Shown: piece after piece, positions 1-11,534 of the stretch
Layout: each line of letters starts with the position of its first letter
Numbering within the stretch: the stretch's first letter is position 1
DNA from: Marsupella aquatica
Lineage: Eukaryota > Marchantiophyta
Reading direction: 5' to 3'
NCBI GenBank assembly: GCA_973895155.1
Contig: OZ316898.1
Span: 6,696,001-6,760,000, forward strand
Length of the DNA: 64,000 bases
Made by a program: the position numbers and the translations under genes
The notes under the pieces: model-generated
Databases searched by the model: none
What the model was told of the DNA's origin: nothing
The model's input: only the letters and a program-made list of their open reading frames with translations

Positions 1-560
1 CCTTGAGAAGCGTCTGTCCGTGTTCGACAGCAAAGGAGAGCCGACGCTTTTGGAAGCGTCCGCCAAGTATCAACGCCTGACAGAAGTGTCCGCACCCCAA
101 AGGCGACATCGACACTGACGCTGACTGAAGCGTCCGCTACAGGCCCCAACTCTTTGCAAGGTGCCCACTTGAAAGCCAGAGACGGATGCTGCGACCTAAA
201 CCTCAAAATTTCAGCCGATGCTTTGAAAAGTGTCCACAAAAGTTCCTTTGTAATTTGGACGTTTCGTGAAGCGTCCACCAAAATCCCGGTACTTAGAATT
301 TTTTTTGGTTTTTCACTTCTTATAATAACTATGATACTTTTACCGATTTATTTGAAGCACTTAGAAATCTCAGGAAAGTCTGAAACTTTGCAAGCATAGA
401 GATTATACGTAGTTGAGTACCCTGAAAACATTTCATCTCATTCTGACTTTTAGTTTAGAAGTTAAAATTCCGACAAGATCATTGTTTATTAGTTTTACTG
501 CAAACATCGACGCTTCTCAAAGCGTTCGCTCAAACCTCGACGCTTTGAGAAGCATCCCCT
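1..560. repeat. Array of degenerate palindromic GACGCTT/AAGCGTC repeats
   Basis: At least five short hairpins recur: GACGCTT-ttgg-AAGCGTC at 43-60, a second at 117-134, an imperfect one at 257-276, one at about 509-525 and one at 539-555. Between them are related half-sites, often followed by CC and a short A/C-rich spacer. This looks like the decayed edge of a tandem satellite or the body of a DNA transposon with subterminal repeats. No coding frame is supported. The array continues beyond the left edge of the window. Confidence 0.6.
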
Positions 561-2129
561 ACATTTTCGACACTTTTAGCAATGTCCATTCACTTTTCAA
601 GGATGACTGTTATTAAGTTTATTCAAGATCCTTTAGATATGAAAAGGCATGTCCTTTCAGTATCTCAGTCTCCTTGGGTTCTTGCTAGCCTATATGAAGT
701 AGAATTTGTGTCATTTTCAAATGTGAAGAAATAAAGTAAGTGCTTGTGGCATGTGCCGCAACATTGGAATCACCTTCTTCTCATTTCTTTGGTCTGAATG
801 ATTGAGAGTTTAGATCATTGAAGTAAAATTACTTGTATGAAATTGAATCTCAGAAGTATGAGGGAACAGATTCCTTAAGTGATGACAACTCATTTTCTTG
901 AGTTCTCGATGCATAGTTTTTGGCGTGACATTACTTGTGCACGGGATGCAAAGATTGTTACTCACCAATTACTTGTGACTTCAATTTGATCATAATGATG
1001 TTTATGATTCATGATGCAAAATACCGATTGGATGCAAAATTAATTAATTACTAATTTCTTCAGAATACCTTTGGAAGAAAAAGTTAAGACGTGTTGACGA
1101 CATTTTAATAATCATTCTAGTACAATAATCCATTCCAAAAATGTTCTTATGGATTTATCACCCAAATCACATTAAATGAAATATTGATGAAAAGTTATTT
1201 TGGTGTTTTCCAGACTTTCTCATGGTACCTCAAAATTTCATTGTGTTTTGTTATTTATTTTCATTTTATTAATTGTATTTACAATGTTCAACAAACATTC
1301 AAATCTATATCTTGCTAAATAATCATTGTAAAAGACTCAAACCTATGTTTTTGTTATCTTAGTCATTCATAAGACACTATTAAATGATAGAAAATTATTA
1401 CTTTATTGTTCTTCAATGGAATCAAATATCGAGTTTTGTACATTAAATATTGATTTATGTCCTTTGTGCAATACTAAAGCCTCCTTCTATCCCTCCTGGG
1501 GCCAGGCGAAAGGCCTTTTCATGAACTTCGGTCTCCTCTAGACCTATGATTGGATCTCCGATGTTCTCTGATCCTGCTGCTGGAATGTAGGCGAGGCTGC
1601 CACTATAGTACCAAAAGAGTTGAATATATGCCTCTCATTGACATATATTGGAATGAGGGTGGAAAACCTGTCTACACAAGTTTGACAGCCATATCTAGAA
1701 CATCAAAAGTTCATCCCACAGCTCTTTCAAACCCTCACCCTTTGCTTTGCTGATATAAGAAGTGATATGCACCTAATTTGAAAATCCAGGGCATTTTATG
1801 GCTAAGATTACTATCTTCATCAAAGCTAAGTGAGACTCTATCGTGTCATATGTAACTCCTTAAACTGTGTAATTTGTTGCAACTAATTGCCGTCCTGCCA
1901 GTTGTTACTAGGCGATCGTGTCAACAGACTAAAAACAAGAGTGCCGCAAAACACGCAAGGACTTTATCATATAGCTTTAGAAAACAGACTCTTTACCTGA
2001 AGATCACTTCGAAGACCACCAAGGTATCTATGCTTTTCCGAATCGAAGCCAACATCGCTGACAAATCCTAAAATAACCGTCACGAAGACAGGTGGTCTGT
2101 AAAATGACTATGATACTTGACTTCCACTT
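561..2129. other. Intergenic, nothing recognised
   Basis: AT-rich DNA with only short shadow frames of 65-67 codons and no similarity to the other parts of the window that I can see. No gene, RNA or mobile element is supported here. Confidence 0.5.
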
Positions 2130-3253
2130 GTATACAAGTGACAACATCTAGTGCCTGCATCTGACCTGAACAAGACAAGACAACTTATCAGGTAGGCACT
2201 GTCGAATGTTCATAGACTATTCTTCGACGCAGCAGAAAGATCTTCTCACACTATTTACTTCAAATTTCATAAAATAGCTGCACCTGGATTCTACTATTGT
2301 CGACAAAATACGACCTACAGTGGGACTCACAGCAAAGTATGAAGGGCTAAGAGGCACCTCGAACGGTACGAAAAGTTACACTCGCAGCATTATATTCTTC
2401 ATTTCCAGCTTCTAAAATAGATTTTGCCATTCCATTCCCTGTCCCTGTAGCAGGAGAAGTCAGTAGTTTGCATCAGTACTGGGCAGCAACAACAAGGAGC
2501 AAGAGAAATCTATTGCATTTTGCCAACACATTACTAATTCAACAATAGATGAAAAAGTAGAAACGAAAATGGTATCACAATCGCACGTAATAGTTCCCAA
2601 GATATGTCCAATCGCCTTAGTTTGGGAATCAACGGAATTTAAGATCAATTCAATTTAGATCAAGCAGTTTGGGATTCGCGAAACACCATTTTCACGACCT
2701 ACACTCTTACAAAACTCATCCTGAAAAAGGTTCACAAGTGCGAGACTGCATTGAACTGTCTGGGCGAAAGCAGAATCTAAAGGAAGACCCGAGTGAAGGT
2801 GAGTTGCACTCAAGATGATCAAATAGTTGGAGAACTGGAGACAATGGGTCACGTTTACCTGCCAAGTGGAAAGTGCCCATTCGTTACTGCCGGAGAAGAT
2901 CCCTTCTTGGTTGTGACAGGAGCAGTGCAATCGATCTTCCATCATGGCTCAGTCTCTTTATCCTCTGTTAATGAAATCCTCTCCACAGTTTGCGCCAACT
3001 TCGTCAATCTAAAGCAACGAACTCCTATTTGGCATGCCAAACCAATCCAGACGTCTCTAGTGGGGGGCCAGTCAATTCACATGGTTCCTAGAAATTATTG
3101 CATAATCATTTCCTCTGACCAACTACAAGATTGAGGAAGCTCAATCCCATCACGAATTACGCTGTGTACCGATTGCAACCTTCCCAACTCCGATTCTCAC
3201 AACTTTAACATCAGGACATTCCAATCGAGACTCGCTGGAGCAAGCTACCTTGA
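2130..3253 (-). other. Conserved 3' flank of gene A
   Basis: Non-coding DNA downstream of the gene A stop codon, matching the flank downstream of gene C (24159-25290) nearly base for base over about 1.1 kb. Open frames occur on both strands in one copy, but they are interrupted or change frame in the other, so they do not look like genes. The minus-strand block near 2735-2780 contains a pyrimidine-rich stretch ending in CCCAG and then a second TTTTTCAG. Both resemble splice acceptors, so part of this flank may be a spliced 3' UTR. The same block survives next to copies D and E. Confidence 0.6.
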
Positions 3254-6200
3254 TTATGGACTGATGGCCGTGGCTTCTGCACCATACTTCTCCAAGCATT
3301 TCTCACAAACCCATAAAACCGAATCAGGCGCTCGTGAGCGTCTACTAGAATCAATCTGAGCACTTGCTTTGAGCACCACTCTCCTTAATTTAGTCCCCTT
3401 TACAAACTTACCCATCCCAATGTCAACTATCAGATCCTTCACGACACCTTCGGCGATCAATTTCATTGTAACATCTGTTAGTTTGTCGCTGGTACCTACA
3501 TTTCCATGACCCTCAGCAATCAGTCTCTCGTTTAGACCTGTTAATTGTTCGGCGGGACCTGGCTTTCCATGATGATCCTTTTCGTCCTCGTCTTGCAGCA
3601 TTCTCACGGCCGTATCCCTAGCTCTATCGTGCACCTCCGTGGACGTTGATATGGTTGGAATTGCACCGGCAGTACCCGGCAGCAAGACCGTAAGTGCGAT
3701 TTTAGCTACTGTTGTAGCCACAAAATAGGACCATCGCACCCAAGGCTCCACATCCTTCAGCCATTCTTTTACAGCAGTACTTTTGCTTAATTTGACTCCT
3801 TCTTGATCTTCGACCCAGTGCAAATTGCCGTCATCGAATTGAGACTCGCAGAGGAAGTGCAGTCTGTAGTCTTTTCGAAAAGGTCCTTTGGCAGTATCTT
3901 TGAAGCTTGTCCACAATCCCGAAGAGTCTTTCCGTTTCAGAATCAGGAACCTGGGTACACTTTTCTCTTTCTCTGCTATGGAGAACGAGTAGTGCGCTTG
4001 AATCCTTAACAAGACTTCATCCCTCCCCTCGTCGGCATTTAACAAAAGCTTTTGGTTTCCTTCATCAAAGTGCTGGCGTATGGCATAGCCCTCTCTGTAC
4101 ATAACCTCGCCAAGATGTGAACGATTGTCAAAGATAAGATCCTTCACTTCCTGAATTTGAGCAAGTAAAACTTGGTGTCGATGCTCAACAGATGCTCTCT
4201 CCTTGTCCAGAAGTAGTGGATTGGAACTATTCCCTTCCTCTGAATCTTTGATTTGGGGCAATGAATCTTCTTTCCAGTACCCGTTAGTATCATCCTGGGT
4301 CTCGGCAGCATGCACCGCGTCTTCAACCGCCTCTGAAGACACATCTGGGCTTTCATTTGCCTCAACCCCACCCGGTATCACCTCGGAATCTCCCGAACCT
4401 TCAGAAAAGTCTGAGTAGTAATAGTAATCTGCCCCTTCACTCTCCCATTCATAGGCATGAGCACCAGGTGTCCCTTCATCGGTCCCAGCCTCCATCCCGG
4501 CCTTGATCTCGAGAACCTCTTTCAATTCAACATCTGTCAGGAAGGTCTTTAGCTCCACAGCATTCCCACTGACCCGCCAGCTTGAATATGCTTCGCCTTG
4601 CATCACAAGACGCTTGATCTCTAGTAGGGACATCAGCGGCCTTTCAGTCATTTCGGGAGTTTTTTCCGTGGCTCCCCACGGCTTAATGACCTGTATATCA
4701 TATCTTAACCCTGGACAACATGCAACGCAAAGAACCTCCAGTTTCTTCATTATCTCACAAGCACGTTCAACTTGTGAGAACCTTCCCGTTGTCGGATCCA
4801 CAGTTTTCACCAGAATGTCTATCCTATCGTCATTGGGATTTGAAGGATTTCCAGCAACCTCTATTAAGAACGAAAGCTCGCCAGTTTTGAAAGTAGACGA
4901 GAATTTTCCTGCTTTGTACCCACTGTCCCCACGACCACCAAAATTGATGTCGTGGGCAAGTTCCACCTGTAATCGGCGAAACAGAGTCATAGGAATTGCA
5001 GTCCTTTCACGATCCTCAGTAGCGAGACACCGCCCAATCACCAAGCCGGATCCTTCATCTTCCCACTCCATTCTGTGATCGTCTTTCTGCGTCAGAGCTG
5101 GCACCATGATTTCGTTGTTACCTTTCCTGTAACACAAACCCACTCGTTCCAGCATGGAGATAATATCACCACTTTGAGTACCTTCGACGAGCAAGTGCCC
5201 AAAATAGCCCTCGAATCGGTCTACGGGAATTAATCCATTCATATTCACTATCACAGGGCAACCTTCTTCCAGCATTTCTTCTGGGAGGAGCAATTCTCCC
5301 ACAACTCGTCTACAGAACCATTCTGGATGCGGGACCACCACGCTCCTATTGTTGGACCCAGAATCTGTGCATTCTTTTTGGTCAAAATAGACTATTCCCC
5401 CAATCTCATGCAAATACAATGCTGCAACTTTCAAATGCATTACACTTAAACGATGTTCATTGCGCCTCAAATTGACGTGCTTCTCAAAAGCCTCCCAACT
5501 CATAATAGGAAGGTGGCTCTTGGTATCAACTTCTGCCCATCTTTTCAGCTCCTGTTGAAGTTCCAAACAAACTCTTGGCACCGTGATATTTTGCAGCAGT
5601 TTTTGAGCCTGACCAAACAGAAAGCCTTTCAATGGGTAAACCGATGTAGGAAAGCGGACATCCAGTGAAAATGGAGCTAGACGAATGTGGAGTAAATCCC
5701 GAAACTGTTCCTCAAACTTTCTGATCAGGCTCATCCATAGAGTCATAGCAGCCTTTGCGCACTGTTGACCACCAAAGCAATTTAAAACAATCACCACATG
5801 CCGTTTAACATGCTTTTGCGAGCTTGAAGCTATAAACCGAAACCAATAGAGAAGGTCTTTTTCCAAATCTTCCGCAGTTTTTAGAAAACCAGCTCTGAAG
5901 ACAAGAACAAAGATAGTTGCTTTCCCGCCCACTAACCCTGAATCAGCAAAGAACGTACCGTGCAGGACACGATATTCCTCCTGACCTGCCATATCCCAGA
6001 GAGTTAGAGTTAAATTCCCCTCCTCAAGTTGGCTTAATTCTATTCCTCTAGTCCGTGCATCCTTCAGTGGACAAGTCTTCGGTGACAAATGGGTCAGAGC
6101 TCTTCTCACTGTAGTTTTTCCTACTTCAGGAAAGCCACAAAGAAATATTTTTGCAGAAGTAAGGGGTACTACATCCTCAAGTACGTCTTTGTGCTCCTCC

Positions 6201-8899
6201 TTCAAAGCCCTGAGTCGAATGTTCCGAGCTCTATACTCATCCACCTTTGTCTTCAATGCGGGATCACTCACTTGAATCCAGTCAATGTCTACTTGCGTTG
6301 TGAGGCCTTCATTTGCATAGTAAGATTCTACCATGGCCTGTGCACCTACGTCACCTACTGGAGTCCCAACACAAATGAGTCTCTCTAAGCGGCAAAGGTG
6401 GCCCCTTTGAATGGTCTCCGTCAAACTTTTGAAACCTCCCACATCTATTCCGTTGTTCATTCCCAAATTCAATTCTTGCAGCTGAGGTAACTTATCTGAG
6501 TAGGAGAGGTTTACCAAAGCATCAACCGCCCTATTTGACAGCAGATTGTCACTGAGATCGAGCAATTTCAATGCCACTGCAGTCCCGGCGCAATTCATTA
6601 ATACATCTGCCAATGCCCAAACTTGTTCCGAGTTGATAAAACAGCCATCCATGACCAGTTTTACGAAAGAACCTGTCAAGAGCAATGGGTGCAAATCCTC
6701 CAAGCTAATTCGATTCAATGCATTCTGGCTGAGGCGCAGTGATCTAATATTCGGCAGCTTTCCGGATACTATTGCCCGAGTGAGAACCTTCCAGCCATGG
6801 CCATCGTCAAGTACCCCGTTACATAATTGGACCTCCTCCAGTGAGAATCTAGTCCCCGGACCATTAATTATTGCATCCGCCAAGCCCCAAACTTGCTCTG
6901 GGTTGACCCAACAGCCATGCATGACCATGAGGCTCCGATGAAAATCAAACATAAGCAAAGGGCCCACTTCAGCTGATCCATACTTCCTTACGTGGACAGA
7001 TGCAATACTGTCCAAGTTTCCAGAATTTATTGCCCGGGTGAAAACCTCCCAGCCATCCACTCCATCAAGCACCCCGCTCGATAGTTCAAGATGTTGCAAG
7101 CTTCTCAAGAACCCACTTTTCAAAGCTGAGTCGAGTTTCTGATATAAAATTCTCCGGGAAAGATCGTCAAGGCCCTCCATGCTCAAGATAGAAAATGCGC
7201 GCACATGAGATATATGTTTCTCATTCCAGGACCCTAGAACTCCACTGAGATCAAATGCCGACAGGGATATAATAGGCACATTGACACCACCGGCGGAGAG
7301 GGCCCTTGTAAGCAGGCTTGTGAACTGGCCAGTCATTAACGCTGCTGCTAGACGTGCACTTCCCTCCCGTCCCTGGGCCAAAACTGCTGGATCCTGAGAC
7401 CTCAAAGAGGTAATTCTCAATCTTAGCGCCTCTACCGTTGAGATTCTATTGCTTTCGAGGATAGTTTCAAAATGGTCCATTCCAGAACTGGCGCCCGATA
7501 TTAAGCTGAGCTCCACTCCAGGAATGGTGCCAGATCCACTTGCCGGCAGACAGTGTGGGGGATCCCGATGCCAATCTACTTCGTGTTCCCTCATATCATT
7601 GGATTGGATTCTTTGAACTCTGCACTGCGTTTCCTTTGTCTCTGATAGACGAGTGGCCCCAGTCACCTTGGGAAAACGGTAAAGCACTTGATACCACTCA
7701 TCTGGCAGGTTGGCATCATTTCCGGCGTAGAGTCGCACAAAAGCCTCTGTTGCAGGTGCATCACTATCTGGATTTCTCGTCCAAATCAACACCTTCAAGC
7801 TGGGATGGTGGCCCGTTTGAATGGTCTCCATCAAAGTTAGTAGAGTTCCTGAAACTATTCCTGAGTTCATACTCAAATCTAAGTCCTGCAACTGAGCCAA
7901 CTTGTCTGAGCCGGCGAGAGCATGAACCGCGATACCATCGAGCTCATTATTATGGAGATCGAGACGCCTCAACGCTAAAGGATTCCGAGCGCCTTTCATT
8001 ATTGCATCTGTAAAGCGCTCAACATCGAACGAATCAATCTTACAACCATGCAGGACGAGGTTCTCAAGGGTACTCGACAAAAGGAAAGGAACCATATCCG
8101 CCAACTTAACTCCTACATTCTCACTCAAGCTGAGAGACTTCAGACCTGGCACGTTTCGAACTGTTAAGGATCTAATGAAAGAACTCCAGCGAGAGGCATT
8201 AACGAGGAACCCATCAGATAAACCGAGATGCTCCAACTTTCTAAACAACCCCCGACCCAAAAAGGCGCACAAGATCTGCAACCCGTTGTGTTGGCGCAAA
8301 CCCCTTGCGCCCGTGATGGAGAATGATCGCAGTCGAGAACCCCTTGCGCCCGTGATGGAGAATGATATCAGTCGAGAAGACCTTTGCTCCGAGTCCAACA
8401 ACGTTTCCATATCAAAGCAGGCGGGGAGTGATAGTGTATGCAGGTCTGGGAATTTCCTGATGCATGAACGTAACGCGGCTGTTACACCTCGAGCAAACCA
8501 ACCTACCGGGTAATTGTACTCGGAGGTCATTCTAATTCTCAGTGTCCTTACACCTTGGAATGTACGGTTTTCACGGAAGATGTCTGGCACTTCATACCCA
8601 GTAGAGTCTTCTCCAAGACATGGAAGCTCCAACTCCATGTGTTCCATCCGAGAGAGATCGATACAATCCAAGAGTTCCATTATCGAATACCACTGAGTCA
8701 TATGTAGGGTTTTCTGGATTCTGAAGTGTGAATTTGGATGTCTGAAAGACGTCAGCTCGAAGCGACGAGAGCCGTCCGGCACTAAAAACCTATCTTCAAG
8801 AAAGAAATCAGAAAATTTCTTCCGATAGAAGTCCCAGTCGTCCCATCCTTGTTGGCTCCCAAAGCTCCTCCAATTCGAATCTTCAATCCAATAATCCAT
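3254..8899 (-). CDS. LRR-Roc-COR GTPase protein, gene A (full length, 1881 aa)
   Basis: A large intronless frame. I start at the ATG at 8899 (MDYWIEDSNW), which aligns with the first ATG of copies B, C and D; the frame continues 7 codons upstream only from a TTG. The N-terminal half (about residues 75-840) is a chain of leucine-rich repeats with LxxLDLxxN-type cores. The Roc GTPase domain follows: P-loop GFPEVGKTT at 922-930, switch DMAGQEEY from 969, and LNCFGG around 1039-1044 where NKxD is expected. A COR region begins near 1130 (PIMSWEAFEKHV). Next come an acidic Tyr/Ser linker, a C-terminal module with PRFLILKRKD near 1647, a hydrophobic stretch at about 1718-1743 and a terminal CxxC. 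There is no kinase domain. The plant family member TORNADO1 shares the LRR-Roc-COR order. A recognition or signalling role is inferred. A 39-bp in-frame duplication lies at 8302-8379. Confidence 0.93.
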   Translation of the reverse strand: MDYWIEDSNWRSFGSQQGWDDWDFYRKKFSDFFLEDRFLVPDGSRRFELTSFRHPNSHFRIQKTLHMTQWYSIMELLDCIDLSRMEHMELELPCLGEDSTGYEVPDIFRENRTFQGVRTLRIRMTSEYNYPVGWFARGVTAALRSCIRKFPDLHTLSLPACFDMETLLDSEQRSSRLISFSITGARGSRLRSFSITGARGLRQHNGLQILCAFLGRGLFRKLEHLGLSDGFLVNASRWSSFIRSLTVRNVPGLKSLSLSENVGVKLADMVPFLLSSTLENLVLHGCKIDSFDVERFTDAIMKGARNPLALRRLDLHNNELDGIAVHALAGSDKLAQLQDLDLSMNSGIVSGTLLTLMETIQTGHHPSLKVLIWTRNPDSDAPATEAFVRLYAGNDANLPDEWYQVLYRFPKVTGATRLSETKETQCRVQRIQSNDMREHEVDWHRDPPHCLPASGSGTIPGVELSLISGASSGMDHFETILESNRISTVEALRLRITSLRSQDPAVLAQGREGSARLAAALMTGQFTSLLTRALSAGGVNVPIISLSAFDLSGVLGSWNEKHISHVRAFSILSMEGLDDLSRRILYQKLDSALKSGFLRSLQHLELSSGVLDGVDGWEVFTRAINSGNLDSIASVHVRKYGSAEVGPLLMFDFHRSLMVMHGCWVNPEQVWGLADAIINGPGTRFSLEEVQLCNGVLDDGHGWKVLTRAIVSGKLPNIRSLRLSQNALNRISLEDLHPLLLTGSFVKLVMDGCFINSEQVWALADVLMNCAGTAVALKLLDLSDNLLSNRAVDALVNLSYSDKLPQLQELNLGMNNGIDVGGFKSLTETIQRGHLCRLERLICVGTPVGDVGAQAMVESYYANEGLTTQVDIDWIQVSDPALKTKVDEYRARNIRLRALKEEHKDVLEDVVPLTSAKIFLCGFPEVGKTTVRRALTHLSPKTCPLKDARTRGIELSQLEEGNLTLTLWDMAGQEEYRVLHGTFFADSGLVGGKATIFVLVFRAGFLKTAEDLEKDLLYWFRFIASSSQKHVKRHVVIVLNCFGGQQCAKAAMTLWMSLIRKFEEQFRDLLHIRLAPFSLDVRFPTSVYPLKGFLFGQAQKLLQNITVPRVCLELQQELKRWAEVDTKSHLPIMSWEAFEKHVNLRRNEHRLSVMHLKVAALYLHEIGGIVYFDQKECTDSGSNNRSVVVPHPEWFCRRVVGELLLPEEMLEEGCPVIVNMNGLIPVDRFEGYFGHLLVEGTQSGDIISMLERVGLCYRKGNNEIMVPALTQKDDHRMEWEDEGSGLVIGRCLATEDRERTAIPMTLFRRLQVELAHDINFGGRGDSGYKAGKFSSTFKTGELSFLIEVAGNPSNPNDDRIDILVKTVDPTTGRFSQVERACEIMKKLEVLCVACCPGLRYDIQVIKPWGATEKTPEMTERPLMSLLEIKRLVMQGEAYSSWRVSGNAVELKTFLTDVELKEVLEIKAGMEAGTDEGTPGAHAYEWESEGADYYYYSDFSEGSGDSEVIPGGVEANESPDVSSEAVEDAVHAAETQDDTNGYWKEDSLPQIKDSEEGNSSNPLLLDKERASVEHRHQVLLAQIQEVKDLIFDNRSHLGEVMYREGYAIRQHFDEGNQKLLLNADEGRDEVLLRIQAHYSFSIAEKEKSVPRFLILKRKDSSGLWTSFKDTAKGPFRKDYRLHFLCESQFDDGNLHWVEDQEGVKLSKSTAVKEWLKDVEPWVRWSYFVATTVAKIALTVLLPGTAGAIPTISTSTEVHDRARDTAVRMLQDEDEKDHHGKPGPAEQLTGLNERLIAEGHGNVGTSDKLTDVTMKLIAEGVVKDLIVDIGMGKFVKGTKLRRVVLKASAQIDSSRRSRAPDSVLWVCEKCLEKYGAEATAISP
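8302..8379 (-). repeat. 39-bp in-frame tandem duplication in gene A
   Basis: Two copies (8302-8340 and 8341-8379) differ at a few bases and encode SRLRSFSITGARG and SRLISFSITGARG in tandem. Gene C has only one such segment, so the duplication occurred in A after the two copies separated, or was lost from C. Confidence 0.85.
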
Positions 8900-9515
8900 C
8901 GATAAAATTGACTTTGACAAAGATGGATTTGGCTGTCCACTCCTTCTGGAAACAAAGTTGTCGAACCCCGAACTCTACAATGCTTGCCGCCGCTCAAGTC
9001 AAAAGCTTCTACAATTATCTGGACCCGATTCACTCTCGACTCACCCAGCTAGTACCGCACTGAGACACGAGAACAATCACTCAGAATCTCGAAAGGTAGT
9101 AAGCAGACGCACCATACCGAGCATCCACAATCAGCTATTTTCCCACTGCATCGTTCCGTAGAAAAGCCTGGAAGTTGCCAACCGCAAGACCTCTCTTACG
9201 ACGGCCAGGAGGGGGAAGAAAGGACTAAGATGGCCACGACATTCAGCTAGGAGAAGTGGCTCGTCAGTTCATAATCAAGGAAGCACTCCCCAAAGCGACT
9301 CTCATCAGCAAACACGGAGCTTTTGTTGAAGTCTCTCAGTCCTGCTGCTCGCAGCTTTCCACCCAACTTCACTGGTATTCTTTCTACTTTTCGCGAATCG
9401 AATGCGGTAGGACCCAACGCGAGCTGTCACACTGTTAATTAATTTCCTCCTGCTGTTCTGCAGCTTCTCTGAAGCTCTGAAGCTCTGAGCTCCGTGATTT
9501 CTCTTCACTCGTGCT
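8900..9515 (-). promoter_or_regulatory. 5' leader and presumed promoter of gene A
   Basis: On the minus strand this region matches the upstream DNA of genes B, C and D. Shared pieces include a GCTCTGTCTCGTGTG-like box about 230 bp upstream, TACTACCTTTCGAGATT, CCAGATAATTGTAGAAGCTTTTGA and TCTTTGTCAAAG just before the ATG. Conservation of non-coding DNA between diverged copies suggests a transcribed leader or promoter. No TATA box was assigned. Confidence 0.55.
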
Positions 9516-10961
9516 GAAGGAATTGGTACAGTCAACTGTACACAAGTGCACGTGTATAAGTGCATTCCGTGGGAGGTCGTCTAATCCCCTAGTATTACAT
9601 TTCCTTTTTGGACAATGCACCAAAAATTGAACCTTGTATAAGTGTGGGAGGGACCTTACCGAATGACAAATACATAAGTGCATTTCAGTCGAAAGTGCTC
9701 ACATGTGTTTATCTGTTAGTGCAATGCATACAGAGGAATGTTTATTGATAAGTGGAATAGACAATTACATAAAAGATTTTCTTGCACAAATCCAGTAGAG
9801 TTGTGGCTCAGGGTATGACGAGTCCTATGTGTGTGACTTGACAACACATATGAGAAAGTGCATACGCGTTTCCCTTGCACTTGTTGGGTAGTGCAACCAT
9901 GCACATATGGAGAAAAGCATGCAAGCATATCCTTGCACATAGAACATAGGCTCTGACTGGATTGTTCAACCCTTTTTTTCCCCTCTAGAAACCCAATTGA
10001 ATTTCATTCAAAAAGCCAGGCAGCATACAACAGGGGTGGCCCACAAAGGGGGTTGGCACCCAGGTGGACCCAAACGTCATGAAGCCACAAAAACAGGGGG
10101 GGGGGGGGAAGCATACCCAGAACAGGAGCTGTTTAACCCTTTTCAAGTGAATAGCTGCTGTGACTTCACGATCATAGTCAGGTTCAAACTCTATAAGACA
10201 GTGCAAACTGGCTGAACGATCTGTTCCTTGTTTTTAAGAATTAGGCGAGTAGCTCTAGGAGGGCATGAACAGTACAGTACAGAAAGGCATTTGACCTGGT
10301 CATGCAGTACAGATAGCATATATATATACTGTGCAAACGAACAAAAATGTCAAACCAGGAGATATGGTCCCAAAGGCAAAACAACCCAATAAAGGGAAAA
10401 AGAGGGGAAAAAACCCAGATCCACGACTGAAGAAGCCAAACAAGCCAAAGGGATAGTCAATTGTATAGTACTTTTGCACAAACTCTCCCCTTGGGTGGAA
10501 TCCCATGGTGGCAAATGGCAGGGAATTTTTCAAATTTTAGCCCAAGTATTATTTGCCAGCTCATCTTTGAAGTAGGTTCTTGGCGATTTTTGCCCACAAA
10601 AGATGTCTGATAGCCCACATCATCAACATTGTCCAAAGAGAGACGAGGGCTTTAAAAAAGTGAGGTAACAGCAAACATCAACTGAAAATAGGAACAAAAT
10701 TGATTGAAACCCAACAAGAAAAACCAATTCTCCACCTTAGACCCAGCCCCTCGGGGCCAGGAAGCTTTAAGGGGGGAGACAAACCCAAACCACATCACCA
10801 ATGAATCAAAAAAATAAACAAAGAAAACCTCTTCATTGACTGCTCCACTTTTTAAGCTTTTGTGGAGTGCCTGCCCATAATTGCAGTAAGTACCAAAGGG
10901 AGCTCAAGATTTAATCAATCGGGCTTCCAAAGAATAAGTATACAGCCTGGATTTCATTTCT

Positions 10962-11079
10962 CAGACGTGTCTCCAAGGCCTACGATTAATTTTTGGGGGC
11001 CTAAACAAAGAAATGGAAATCAGACGTGTCTCCAAGGCCTACGATTAATTTTTGGGGGCCTAAACAAAGAAATGGAAAT
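10962..11079. repeat. Perfect 59-bp tandem duplication
   Basis: The unit beginning CAGACGTGTCTCCAAGGCC and ending AAATGGAAAT occurs twice head to tail (10962-11020 and 11021-11079) without a visible difference, so it is a recent duplication in non-coding DNA. Confidence 0.9.
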
Positions 11080-11297
11080 CAGTTTTGGCCCAGAGTGGGG
11101 ACGTGGAGAAATTGCCAAGGCAGGCTGCCCAGAGTCTGGAAAATCAAACCTTAGTTTTGGGGCATGCCAAATCTCTCTATACGAGACAGGGCCCAAGGTG
11201 TCCCACTTGGAGCACCATGTGCACCAAGTCTACACCATGGGCCAATTTTGTGATTCCAAAATGCTGAACTCCTGTTTGGCACGCCAACTCTCAATCT

Positions 11298-11325
11298 ACA
11301 AGACAAGACAAGACAAGACAAGACA
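11298..11325. repeat. (ACAAG)n microsatellite
   Basis: About five uninterrupted copies of the pentanucleotide ACAAG. Confidence 0.9.
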
Positions 11326-11534
11326 CTTGTAGACAGAGATTTCACTGATTGTAATCTACAGCATGAGCCAACTTTCTGATTCTGAAACGCTCCACTGTTG
11401 TTTGCATGCAAAATTCTATATAGGAGACAACGCAGTGCGTTGCCAAAGGCATCCCTCAATCAACTGTTCTCCAATACACCGGCGGACAGCAGTTCATAAA
11501 CATATATGGTTACTAGAAACTACCTCTCGAAACT

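Larger units (their letters stand above)
2130..9515 (-). repeat. Left arm of a giant inverted duplication (gene A unit)
   Basis: This whole segment reappears in reverse complement at about 17373-25290. Similarity starts near the motif CTTGTATACAAGTG at about 2127 (partner near 25275-25290). It runs through the 3' flank, the entire gene A coding region and the 5' leader. It fades near 9515, where ATCACGGAGCTCAGAGCT occurs on the minus strand (partner 17390-17411). The arms are close but not identical: the right arm is longer because gene C carries two extra LRR blocks. Confidence 0.9.
9516..11534. other. Spacer between genes A and B
   Basis: Non-coding DNA between the divergently decayed flank of gene A and the broken end of gene B. 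It contains a G homopolymer at about 10096-10107, scattered GTACAGTACAG and (TA)n tracts near 10270-10330, the 59-bp tandem repeat at 10962-11079 and a pentanucleotide microsatellite near 11300. I see no gene. Confidence 0.5.

Noticed and set aside
2655-3134. Opposing open frames of 96 and 113 codons in the 3' flank of gene A
   Set aside because: The corresponding frames beside gene C are cut short by stops or frame changes (64 and 69 codons), although the DNA is well conserved. They are better explained as 3' UTR shadows.
8900-8920. Starts seven codons upstream of the ATG in genes A and C, and similar extensions in B, D, the F-box and the zinc transporter genes
   Set aside because: They depend on TTG or GTG codons; the first in-frame ATG aligns across all family members.
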